The notes beneath the pieces were generated by a model. It made no database searches. It had not been told where the DNA came from and saw nothing but the letters and a program-made list of their open reading frames with translations. A stretch of 27,055 nt of DNA, from positions 1 to 27,055 of IMG/VR virus record IMGVR_UViG_3300044835_000092; one strand, given 5' to 3'. This document shows, piece after piece, positions 1 through 8,300 of the stretch (its first letter is position 1; each line of letters opens with the position of its first letter). The position numbers were made by a program, and so were the translations under genes. The DNA is from a virus.

Positions 1-503
1 ACCATGACCGAACCGGCCAGCATCCCGTTCGCGGATTCGGTGAAGGTGTCCCCGATGATCGACACAGTGCCGGAGTCGTCGCCCGGATCGACCACCAGTC
101 CGGGGGGCTCGACGAGGAAGGTGACGGTGGTGCCGTCGTCGAGCGGCAGATAGATCCGGGTTCCGCCGGGGACGGTGTGGCCGAGGGTGTCGCCGAGGGT
201 GAACGTCGCCGACGCGATGGGCGCGGCGCCGTAGTCCTTGCTCACTCCGGCGATCAGCAGCAGGGCGGCCACGACAGCGCCGGGGAGCCGGTTGACCGCG
301 ACGATGGCCTCGGAGACCTCCAGCGCGAACGACTCCATGAGCACGACCTCGGTGTCGCCCTCGCGCGGCACCCAGCCGGGCAGGTTGAGCTGAGCGGCCG
401 CGACGGCGGTGTCGAAAATGTCCTGGTCGGTGATGTCGAACGGGCGCAGGTCGACGTACGCCGTGAGGTCCGGCGGAGGCGGGGAGACGTTAGGGCTGGT
501 CAC
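1..503 (-). CDS. Baseplate assembly protein J-like (gp47 family), partial
   Basis: This gene is cut by the left edge of the window, so only its first 167 or so codons are present. The frame is open from a GTG at 503 to position 1. I translated it by hand: it starts with a proline-rich stretch (TSPNVSPPPPDL), then has LPGWVPREGDTEVVLMESFA, a segment typical of the N-terminal part of baseplate J proteins, where a helix-rich region is followed by beta structure (here GDTLGHTVPGGTRIYLPLDD). Members of this family form the wedge ring that joins the hub to the tail fibres in contractile tails. The GTG start overlaps the stop of the upstream gpW gene (GTGA, 500-503), as expected for the usual W-J order. 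The family call rests on recalled sequence character and gene order; the C-terminal half is not visible. Confidence 0.82.
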   Translation of the reverse strand, partial: MTSPNVSPPPPDLTAYVDLRPFDITDQDIFDTAVAAAQLNLPGWVPREGDTEVVLMESFALEVSEAIVAVNRLPGAVVAALLLIAGVSKDYGAAPIASATFTLGDTLGHTVPGGTRIYLPLDDGTTVTFLVEPPGLVVDPGDDSGTVSIIGDTFTESANGMLAGSVM

Positions 504-826
504 TGCGGTGGAACCTCCAGAAATCCATCACTGCGTTCCCAGTCGATGACGACCTGTTCGCGGCCCTCGGTGAGTCGGTTGATCGACACGGTCCGGATGT
601 TCACGTCCGGGCCGAAGTCCAGGCAGTGGCGCGTCAGGGCGGGCAGCATGAAGCCGTTGAACGAGGGATCGTTCACGCCGAACGTGGGTACCGTGATGCG
701 CTCGCCGGGGCGGGTGAGCATCCCGATGGCGATCTTCTCTTCGATCTCGGTGTCGCTGCCCTGGTCGACGGAGGCCATCGAGCCGGACCCGTCGAGCCGG
801 AAAGGGAAGCTGAGCAGTCGAGGCAT
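500..826 (-). CDS. Baseplate protein W (gp25-like), 108 aa
   Basis: A protein of 108 residues starting MPRLLSFPFRL. It has the size and pattern of the gp25/gpW baseplate wedge family: an N-terminal strand, a helix with IEEKIAIGMLTRPGERI (residues about 28-44), a PTFGVNDPSF turn, and a C-terminal strand with REQVVIDW. In contractile tails this protein nucleates the sheath from the baseplate. The ATG at 826 is chosen because family homology begins there. No Shine-Dalgarno site is visible; instead CATGCGACGAT ends six bases before the start, the same arrangement as at the 15229 gene. The stop overlaps the GTG of the J-like gene. The frame is open much further upstream (to 2488), but that part is antisense-like shadow of other genes. 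Confidence 0.85.
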   Translation of the reverse strand: MPRLLSFPFRLDGSGSMASVDQGSDTEIEEKIAIGMLTRPGERITVPTFGVNDPSFNGFMLPALTRHCLDFGPDVNIRTVSINRLTEGREQVVIDWERSDGFLEVPPQ

Positions 827-864
827 GGGGGCATCGTCGCATGTGGGCGACGCCTGCTCAGGCA
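827..864 (-). promoter_or_regulatory. Start-associated element, copy B (inverted repeat plus CATGCGACGAT)
   Basis: Read on the minus strand, the gap between the spike/fibre gene and gpW holds the inverted repeat GCCTG-N2-CAGGC, then after eight bases CATGCGACGAT, then six bases and the ATG at 826. The same parts with the same spacing occur before the GTG at 15229. The gene has no ribosome site, so a leaderless promoter with GACGAT as the -10 is one reading; a protein-binding site is another. Confidence 0.6.
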
Positions 865-891
865 GGCGCGCGGCCCACCGGGCCGTCCGCC

Positions 892-2268
892 CTACACGTG
901 GCCCTTGTAGGTCAGCGAGATCCGGTTCGCCCCGGACGGGAAGATCAGCCGGTCGGTGATCGCCCCGCCCCAGTAGCAGAACAGGGCGAGTTTGTCCCCG
1001 GCCGACAACTGGACGTCGAGGGCCATATTGCGGGTGCTGTACTCCTGGTTGCCGATGTTCACCGCAGCCCACGACTCCAGGAACCAGAAAGTGCTGGTCA
1101 TCGACGGAGTGAGTGTGACGTCGTCGACGTAGAAGACCTGACCGGCCGCCGGGGTGCCGCCGAGGCCTGGCACGACCGTGGCGAACGCGGCCCCGGCTGG
1201 GGCGACGAACGACCCGCAGAACGGTGTCCAGGTGGCTGCCGCGATAGCGCCGGTCACCAGCGACGTCGACAGGTAGGCGTGCGAGGCGTCGAACCAGTTC
1301 ACCGCGAGCTGGACAGCCGGGGAGGCGACCAGGTTGGTGGTCCACATCCATGCCGTGGCGACCACGGTCTCGCCCGGCGTGACGGCCATGTAGTCCGATT
1401 GGATGTAGGCCTGGACCGCCGATCCGGACGGCACGATCCGTGCGGCCAGGGTGCCGCTGTGAACCTGGGTTGCCGAGGTGCTCCAGGTCGCCCCCGCCGG
1501 TGCCCAGTTCAACGCGCCCAGCTCGAACCGGCCGTTGGGGATGCTCACCGAGCCGCTGGTCACGCCGACGACGAACGTTCGGTCGGTGCCCTGCCCGGGG
1601 GTGCCGGACGGGTAGCGGATGGCGTTGAGCCAGCGGACGTTGACACTCAGAGACCAGATCCCGGACTTGTCGGCGATGAGGTGCTTCCCGTCGCGGCCGA
1701 CCGTGACACCGCCGCCCCATAGCGGACTCGCTGCCCACGGCATCCGGTCCACCTGCGCTTGCGGGAGCCCGACGTTTTCCCAGCTCCCGTCGATCTGGAA
1801 CGACGCCCCGTGGATGAGTGGATCCTCCACAGCCGTCACTCGCGTTGTCAGCGCGGTGATCTCCGACTCCTGGGAGGTGTTCACCCCCTGCACGAGGGTC
1901 ATCGCCGATTCGAGGTTGTCGAGCCGGACGCCGCCCGCGCCGATCGCTCCGGACAGGTCGTCGACGAACTCGGCCAGTGTCTCGAACTGGGCGCGGTCGG
2001 CCTTGTTGAACAGCGCGGTGACCAGGCCGTCGATGTCGTCGATGCCGACGAAGTCCGCGCCGACCTTCGCGATGACAACGAGGTTGTCGCGGCTGGCGCC
2101 GGTGGCGCCGAGGATGACCCGGTCGCCCTTCGCCAGGCCGGGCACGCACGATGGGGTCGGGCCCCACTTCGAGGTGCTGGCCAGCCCGACCGACTCCAGC
2201 ATGTAGCCGCCGGTCGCGTCGTCCTGCTTGAGCACGCGCCCGAGGTGGAGGTAGCCGTAGTCGCCCAT
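892..2268 (-). CDS. Baseplate spike/tail fibre protein: OB-like N-terminus, coiled coil, jelly-roll with inserted carbohydrate-binding-like module
   Basis: A protein of 458 residues. Residues 1-75 (GDYGYLHLGRVLKQDDATGG to VVIAKVG) look like an OB-fold spike domain, with an LGRV-type first strand and a GDRVILG strand. Residues 93-150 are heptad-like and likely form a trimeric coiled coil. From about 155 a beta-sandwich begins (GIWSLSVNVRWLNA) that resembles C1q/TNF-like fibre domains and finishes at the C-terminus (ALDVQLSAGDKLALF, residues about 415-430). Between them, residues about 233-385 look like a CBM4/9-type carbohydrate-binding module, with NGRFELGALNW at its start and FYVDDVTLTP at its end. 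The likely role is host recognition at the tail tip. The ATG at 2268 is chosen over the TTG one codon earlier because it overlaps the upstream TGA by one base (TGATG). Domain names are from pattern recognition only. Confidence 0.75.
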   Translation of the reverse strand: MGDYGYLHLGRVLKQDDATGGYMLESVGLASTSKWGPTPSCVPGLAKGDRVILGATGASRDNLVVIAKVGADFVGIDDIDGLVTALFNKADRAQFETLAEFVDDLSGAIGAGGVRLDNLESAMTLVQGVNTSQESEITALTTRVTAVEDPLIHGASFQIDGSWENVGLPQAQVDRMPWAASPLWGGGVTVGRDGKHLIADKSGIWSLSVNVRWLNAIRYPSGTPGQGTDRTFVVGVTSGSVSIPNGRFELGALNWAPAGATWSTSATQVHSGTLAARIVPSGSAVQAYIQSDYMAVTPGETVVATAWMWTTNLVASPAVQLAVNWFDASHAYLSTSLVTGAIAAATWTPFCGSFVAPAGAAFATVVPGLGGTPAAGQVFYVDDVTLTPSMTSTFWFLESWAAVNIGNQEYSTRNMALDVQLSAGDKLALFCYWGGAITDRLIFPSGANRISLTYKGHV

Positions 2269-4097
2269 CAATACCCCTGTGCGCCGGGAATGAGACCGCC
2301 GGAAGAGAAGCGGGAGGTGCTGGCAGTGCCTTGGCGGACACCGTTCTTCGTGTCCATAGCCTCAATCGTTTTTCCCGTGCCGAGCGAGATGGCGACATGC
2401 CCCGGGTGGAACAGCAGCGCACCCTTGGTGTTGATCGCCTGCTGCGTGGAGATGGGCGTGCAGTGCGCCTTCTGCGCGCTCGACCCATCCGGCACGGCGG
2501 GTGTGATCCCGACGCGGTCGGCGCACCATTGGACCAGCTCGGAGCAGTCGAACGCGCGCGGATTCGGGTCCGACGGGGATGCCTCCGCGCCGTAGACGTA
2601 GGCCTTGCCCGCCTGCTGAAGCGCCAGGGCGACGAACCGGCCGATCTGGCCGTCCGCTCCCCCGCCCGATGTCCCGGACGCGCTCGTGTCCCCTGCGTTG
2701 ACGCCGTCGGCCGTCGGGGCAGCCGGTGGCTGCGCCGGGGGATCGACCGGTTCCAGCCAGGTCACTTCGGCGCCGTCGGTGTCCGTGCCGAGGTTGTGCG
2801 CGATGTGAGAGACCATCATCTCGATCGGCGTCGCGCCGACCACCGACGGGATCGACACCATCGACGTCCGCGTCCCGGGGCGGAAGAACTGCGCCCTGTT
2901 CAGCGGGATCCGGCCGACGAGTTGCAACACCTGCCGGTTGCCGACGCTGACCCGCGTCGCGGTAGGTAGCGTGAGGAAGCGCTCGGCCTCGGTGTAGCCC
3001 TGCCAGCTGATGCGCATCGTGCCGGGTGCGCACCACTGCATGGCGAACGCCGACGAGCCGAACACGAGTCGGCGCCCGGAGATGAAGACGCGTTTGCCGA
3101 GTTCTTTCGCCAGCCGCACGATCGTCGTCCACGCGGACGGGTCGTCGGTTTCGCCGGACGTCGAGGACTGGTCGGCCTCGTCGCGGGCGATCATGGACTG
3201 CGAGGGCACGGACTCGCCGAGGAAGTAGACGTTGGGGTCGATTCCGGCGAGGACCATCTCTTGGGCGATCCACTCGGTGGCGGAGATCCCCGCCGCCGTG
3301 CGGGAACCCTTGAGGTTCATCAAGGCGAACACGATATCGTCGGCGCACGTGACGGTGAGTTGCCCGGTCATGTGGGAGCCCGGCTCGAACTTGATCTCGT
3401 CCATGCTCAGGTAGAGGTCTTTGTACGTGACCTTCCCGCCGCGCGTCCAGAACCAGCCTTGCTGATCGAGGGTGTAGAGCAGGCCGCCCCCGGGGTCAGC
3501 GACGGTGAACACGATGTGCGGCACGATGTCCACACCGGCCTCATAGGACGGTGTACCGATGATCGCGTTGGCGAAGTCGCCTTGAACCTGGGCGCCTCGA
3601 ATCCAGAAGTCCTTGAGTGGCCCGGAAAGGTCGCCGTCGGCGGCCAGCGGCACACCGACACCGGCGGTGGTGATGGCGGGTCCGTTGGGGCCGTAGGTGA
3701 TGCCGGGCGTGGCGGTGCTGTCGCTGCTCGCTGGGATCGCGGGGTTCCCGTTGACGCTGGCAGCCTGCGCGACCCCTTGGCGGGCCTCGTTGACGTACTT
3801 CTGGTAGGCACCCGAGCTGTATGCCGTCCACGCGCGTTTGCCCTGCGACTTGTAGATGTCGTAACCGGCGCTGATGTTGTACTCGGCGTCGGACAGTAGG
3901 CGTCGCTGGTCGTACTGCCTGTGCACCGACCAGAGGATTTGCAGCAGCCCGGACGCCGAGGAGGACTTGTTTTTGGCCTCCACAACGAAACCGGACTCGG
4001 CCTTGCACACCGCGACCATCGTCACAAGATCGTCTTCAGGGAAGCCGACCTTGCGCATCAGGGCCGCGACCTGCGCGGCGGAGAGGGTTGTCACCAT
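2268..4097 (-). CDS. Baseplate hub/tail lysin: lytic transglycosylase + hub + NlpC/P60 peptidase
   Basis: A fusion of 609 residues with three parts. Residues 1-110 look like a lytic transglycosylase (SLT/lysozyme-like) fold: the catalytic glutamate is probably E34 in CKAESGF, followed by SSSASGLLQIL and YNISAGYDIYKS. Residues about 150-470 are a beta-rich region like the gpD/gp27 hub, with FTVADPGGGLLYTLDQQGW and YKDLYLSMDEIKFEPGSHM. After an Ala/Gly/Pro linker, residues about 488-609 form an NlpC/P60 cysteine peptidase, with nucleophile C518 in FDCSELVQWC and H567 in HPGHVAISLG. It would sit at the tail tip and cut both glycan and peptide bonds of peptidoglycan during DNA entry. The ATG at 4097 overlaps the upstream gene by seven bases. 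Confidence 0.9.
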   Translation of the reverse strand: MVTTLSAAQVAALMRKVGFPEDDLVTMVAVCKAESGFVVEAKNKSSSASGLLQILWSVHRQYDQRRLLSDAEYNISAGYDIYKSQGKRAWTAYSSGAYQKYVNEARQGVAQAASVNGNPAIPASSDSTATPGITYGPNGPAITTAGVGVPLAADGDLSGPLKDFWIRGAQVQGDFANAIIGTPSYEAGVDIVPHIVFTVADPGGGLLYTLDQQGWFWTRGGKVTYKDLYLSMDEIKFEPGSHMTGQLTVTCADDIVFALMNLKGSRTAAGISATEWIAQEMVLAGIDPNVYFLGESVPSQSMIARDEADQSSTSGETDDPSAWTTIVRLAKELGKRVFISGRRLVFGSSAFAMQWCAPGTMRISWQGYTEAERFLTLPTATRVSVGNRQVLQLVGRIPLNRAQFFRPGTRTSMVSIPSVVGATPIEMMVSHIAHNLGTDTDGAEVTWLEPVDPPAQPPAAPTADGVNAGDTSASGTSGGGADGQIGRFVALALQQAGKAYVYGAEASPSDPNPRAFDCSELVQWCADRVGITPAVPDGSSAQKAHCTPISTQQAINTKGALLFHPGHVAISLGTGKTIEAMDTKNGVRQGTASTSRFSSGGLIPGAQGY

Positions 4098-4306
4098 CTC
4101 CCCTTGAGGATTTCGGGCACAGGACCGGGCTTCCTGGCTAGCAGCTCGGCCACCTGCGCCACGCTGTCGCCGCCTACGACCTTAATACGGGCTTGCCAGG
4201 TGTAGCCGGTGAGACGGCCGGTGGAACGGTTGACTGTCACGACGCCATGGCGAGTGACCTTGCGGACCCGGCGGCACATCTTGAAGGCGTTCTGTCGTCG
4301 GCTCAT
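4091..4306 (-). CDS. Small basic protein of unknown function, 71 aa
   Basis: A 71-residue basic protein starting MSRRQNAFKMCRRVRKVTRH and ending in LLARKPGPVPEILKGRW. I do not recognise the family. The start at 4306 is supported by a four-base ATGA overlap with the stop of the upstream gene, and its end overlaps the hub/lysin start by seven bases, so it is tightly embedded in the baseplate operon. The N-terminal third is rich in Arg/Lys, and the middle (GRLTGYTWQARIKVVGGDS) suggests a short beta hairpin. The same frame is open upstream to 4456, but that part is shadow of the neighbouring gene. It may be a small baseplate or assembly factor, judged by position only. Confidence 0.7.
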   Translation of the reverse strand: MSRRQNAFKMCRRVRKVTRHGVVTVNRSTGRLTGYTWQARIKVVGGDSVAQVAELLARKPGPVPEILKGRW

Positions 4307-4614
4307 GCTGGAACCCACCTGCCCGCGTGGATGAATCCGTGGTCGCCGCAACTGCACAGCACGCTCGGCTCGATGTGCAGCGGTTCGAGGCTGACCAGGG
4401 ACCACGTCGTCTGTCCCGCGTTCACGGGGAGATCGAAGTTCACACCGCCCGCGCACCAGTCACCGGCGGCGATGTGGTTCTGCCCACCGGCCGGATGCAC
4501 GATCATCAGCCCGGCCTTGTCGACGTCGCGGTAGGAGGTGAAGACAGCATGGTGGGAGTGTCCGAGGTCGATGCCGTCCCGGACCATGTCGAGCAGGTAG
4601 TCGTTGTCACTCAC
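4303..4614 (-). CDS. Small conserved phage protein with Cys/His motif, 103 aa (unknown function)
   Basis: A 103-residue protein starting from GTG at 4614, which overlaps the stop of the LysM gene (GTGA). The C-terminal third is its clearest feature: LEPLHIEPSVLCSCGDHGFI followed by HAGRWVPA. The C-x-C plus DHGFI-x(2)-G-R-W pattern resembles small proteins I know from actinobacteriophage genomes, possibly related to DUF6527, but I am not sure of that link. The two cysteines and several histidines (residues 19-22 include HSHH) could bind a metal. Such proteins are usually annotated as hypothetical; here it lies inside the baseplate gene series. A structural role is only inferred from position. 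Confidence 0.72.
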   Translation of the reverse strand: MSDNDYLLDMVRDGIDLGHSHHAVFTSYRDVDKAGLMIVHPAGGQNHIAAGDWCAGGVNFDLPVNAGQTTWSLVSLEPLHIEPSVLCSCGDHGFIHAGRWVPA

Positions 4615-5306
4615 GGGATCACAAGTACTTCGTTTGGGTATATCCAGTGTGGATCTTTCACGACGTTTCTGTTGGCATCAAACAACCTTGGCCACAAGGT
4701 TCCTTTGCCGTAGTACCGGATCGCAATCCCCCACAGCGTGTCCCCTTTGACGACGCGATAGGTCCGAGGCGGAGCGGGAGTGTTCCCGCTGGCCGTGCCC
4801 GCCCCGCCGGAGACCGGGCCGATCGCGACGGCTGGGTCGCTGGCGCGAGTGAGGGTGACGGATGCGTTGGCGCGCACTGGTTCGTTGTTGTCCGGATGCC
4901 GGTACTCCGAACTCGCCGTCGCGTCGGTGACCCGCCACAGCCCGGATTCCAGCCGGGAGTAGGACACGAGGACGCGCTCTTGGGACTTCGCGACCGCCTT
5001 GAGCGCGAGGATGGATTCCGTCATCTCGACGTTCACCCCGCGCGACTCGACCATGAGGAACGAGAACTTGAGGGTGTCGAGGTTGTCGCCCTTGCGCAGC
5101 AGGAGAGGCGTGTTGCCGGACCGGTCGGTCTGGACCCAGTCCTGAGCCATGCCACCGTATTCGATCTCGCGAGGAGCGAGATGGAAGGAGTAGGAGACCT
5201 TCCCGGACTCGGTGAACATGTACATGCGCTCGCCGACGCGGCCGCCGAAGCTGAGTCCGGATGCCGCGTCGCGGATGATGCCGAGGGTCCCGATGCCGCT
5301 GGTCAT
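4611..5306 (-). CDS. LysM-domain baseplate protein
   Basis: A 231-residue protein. The C-terminal 50 residues (about 182-231) form a LysM domain: TYRVVKGDTLWGIAIRYYGK, then LWPRLFDANR and ending IYPNEVLVIP. The N-terminal part is beta-rich (YMFTESGKVSYSFHLAPREI) and a Gly/Pro/Thr linker joins the two. Proteins of this layout follow the tape measure in contractile tails and related injection systems, where they link the tube or tape measure to the hub; the LysM domain may bind the tube end rather than peptidoglycan. The ATG at 5306 has GGAGG six bases upstream and overlaps the tape measure stop by four bases (ATGA). The family assignment is strong for LysM and moderate for the exact baseplate role. 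Confidence 0.87.
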   Translation of the reverse strand: MTSGIGTLGIIRDAASGLSFGGRVGERMYMFTESGKVSYSFHLAPREIEYGGMAQDWVQTDRSGNTPLLLRKGDNLDTLKFSFLMVESRGVNVEMTESILALKAVAKSQERVLVSYSRLESGLWRVTDATASSEYRHPDNNEPVRANASVTLTRASDPAVAIGPVSGGAGTASGNTPAPPRTYRVVKGDTLWGIAIRYYGKGTLWPRLFDANRNVVKDPHWIYPNEVLVIP

Positions 5307-8300
5307 CTGCGACCTCCGTAGGAGTACTTGCTGCTGGCGTCGCGTTCGCGGTTGATGGTCCGCATGGCGTCGAGCACTTCTTCATGGATGCTCTTGCCGT
5401 TGCCGTTGATGGTGATCTGGGGGAGCTGGTTGCCGACGGCGTTGGCGAGTCGGCCCACCTGCGCGGCCAGGGCCGACGAGCTGCCGCCGCCTGATCCGCC
5501 GCTGGGCGCGCCGAGCGCTCCGGAGTAGCCGGGCACGCTGCGCGCGACGGCGGCGGCCACCCCGGCGGGCAGGGTCTTCGCGAGCCCGGGGAGCGAGGAG
5601 AGAGTGCGGAGGTTGGGCACGACGTAGCCGCCCTTGGGGATGCCGGTGATCTCGGGGCCGTTGAGACCGACCATGCCGGTGACGCGGCCGTTCTGCACGA
5701 GGGGCTCCGGTCCGTGTTCGCCGACGATCGCGGCGCCGCCGGGCGCCTCACCTCCGTGCCAGAGGGTGGGAAGTTTGGGCAGCCCGAACGTTTTGCCGCC
5801 GATGCCGGGGATCCAGCTCGGGACGGTGATGGAGGGGATCGAGTTCCATCCCTTGGCGATGAAGTTCCAGGCGCCCTTGACAATCCCGACGAGGCCGTTC
5901 CAGACGCCTTTGATGAAGTCGCCGACGTGTCCGGCTGCCGCGCTGATTCCATCCCACAGTCCGGATCCGGCTTTGCCGATGGTGTTGAAGATTCCACTGA
6001 GCCAGCCGGTGAGGTTGCTCCATCCCTGCTTGATGTTGGCCCACAGCTCGGATGCTTTGGTGGAGATGACGAGCCACACGGCGGAGCCGATCAACTGCAT
6101 TTCGGCGAGGATCGGCTGCAACCAGTTCCAGAATGCGTTGATCGGCTGCATGATGAAGTTCCACGCGTCGGTGGCCTTCTGGACGATCCAGTCCCACACG
6201 CCGCCGAAGAAGCTGCCGATGGCGGCGAGGATCGGCTGCAACCAGCCCCAGAAGTCGGAAATTCGCTGGGTGATCCAGTCCCATACGACGGCGGCACCGG
6301 CCTGAATGTTCGTCCAGAAAGTCGAGACGGTGTTGCTCGCCCAGGTGAAGATGAAGACGAAGAAGTCACCGATCGCTTGCAGGATCGGCTTGAGCCAGTT
6401 CCAGAACGCGGCGGCCGCGCCGGTGATGATCGACCAGGCGTACTCGGCCCCCATGACGAGCTGGTCCCACATGGCTTTCGCTTGCACGGCAAGGAAGACG
6501 ATGATCGCGATGATGATATAGATCGCAACCTGCACGATCCCCTTGATGATCGACCAGGCGATACTCATCGCGGTCACGATAATCGTGACCACCTGCTTGA
6601 GTCCGTGGTCCCAAATCCACATCGCGACCATGATGATGAAGTTCACCGTGGCGTTCCATGCCGTCTTGATTGCATCCCATACCGCGACAGCCGCATTTCC
6701 GATGGCCTCAAACGCTGTTTTGAGCGCAGTGAAGACGGCCTTTCCGGCGGCGATCAGAGCATTCCACACGGCGATAGCGGCGACCTGAATCGCCTTCCAT
6801 ACGGCCATCACGGCATCTCGGAACCACGCGCACTTCGTCCACAGCAGCCAAATGGCCGCGATCACTGCGATAATCGCCAGGATGATCCAGCCGATCGGCG
6901 TGGTGAACAACGCGATAGTCAACGACTTGAGGGCCCCGAGCCCGGCCATCGCGAACGCTTTGATGGCGGGAATCACCGTGCCGACGATCGCGCCACCGAC
7001 CTTGACGAAACCCAGCGAGAGCAGCCGCGCGCCGCCAGCGAAAAGCTTCTGCGCGATCGAGAGCTTCTCGGTTCCGGCGAGCGCCGTGCCCATCCAGCTG
7101 AAAGCCGACGCGCCCTTGCCGACCAGCGTCCACACCGGCGCCAGCAGCTTGAACCCGAGCATCGTGCCCAGCAGCGCGGAGATCGCGAAACCGGCGCCCG
7201 GCACGTTCGCCGAGAGCCACACCAGGCCCGAGACGATACCGGCGATACCCTGGACGAACATCGTCATGGCCGAGAAGTTCAGGCCGGTGAACAGCTTTGC
7301 CAGCTGGGTAGCCGCGTCGATCAGGGCCGGACCGAGGCCGCCCTGTCCAGACAGCTTCTGGATGAGGCCCTCCAGCGCGGGCAGGAACTCGCTCCGGATC
7401 TGCGCCAGCAGCGGCGCGATGTTCTGGTTGCCGCCGAGGTGGCCAAGGGCGCCCGCGACGTCGCCGAGCAGCTTGCCCATCTCGTGCAGCGCGGGGAGCG
7501 ACTGCTGGAAGTAGGCGTTGATCTTGCTCTGTCCGGCCGCGCTCGTGGTCCACAGCCGGAACGAGTAGGCCGCCGCCTCGATCGACTTGCCCATGTCCCC
7601 GGCGTAACCGGCGCCGACCTTGAAGATGTTGAAGACGCCGATGAAGATGTCGACTGCGACGCCGATCACGCGCAGCAGCAGCAGCCACGCCTGCGTGATG
7701 AACTTCGTCAGGTTGCCGTTGTCCAGCTGCGCTTTCGTCCAGATCGCGAGGCTGGACGCGACCCACTTGAAGGCCTCGCCCATCCCCTGCGCGGCTGGGA
7801 TTCCGGCCTGGACGACGTTGAGCACGGCCTTGACGAGGAACAGCAGGCCCTGGGAGACGCTGCCCACGATCGGGCGCAGGCCACTGAAGATCTTCGAGAC
7901 CTGGTCGAGGAACGGGGCCGACTTGGCCAGGTCGCCCGCGCTGCGGGCCGTCTGGCCCATCTCCGCGCCGAGTCCGGACAACCCGGTTCCCGAGACCTTC
8001 ACCAGGCCCTTGAGCGACTTCGAGAAGTAGTCGAGGCCGGACTGCAAGCCGCCCTTGGCGATGATCGGCCCGAGGTCGGTGAACTGCTTTTTGATCCCGT
8101 CCAGCGTCGGTTTCATCGCGACGGCCGCCAGCGTGAACGCCAGCATGGACAGCTTCGCCGCCGCGAAGATCGGAAGGACCCCGCCCAGCACGCCGACCAG
8201 CGGGGCCAAGCCGCCGATCGCGATGACGGCACCGGCGCCCAGGGCCGAGATGCCACCGGCGAGCGCGAACGCCCCGGAGACCATCCCGGCGAACTTGAAC

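Noticed and set aside
827-2488. Upstream extension of the gpW frame to 2488
   Set aside because: The frame is open by chance. Its translation is arginine-rich and crosses the spike gene in another frame; family similarity starts at the ATG at 826.
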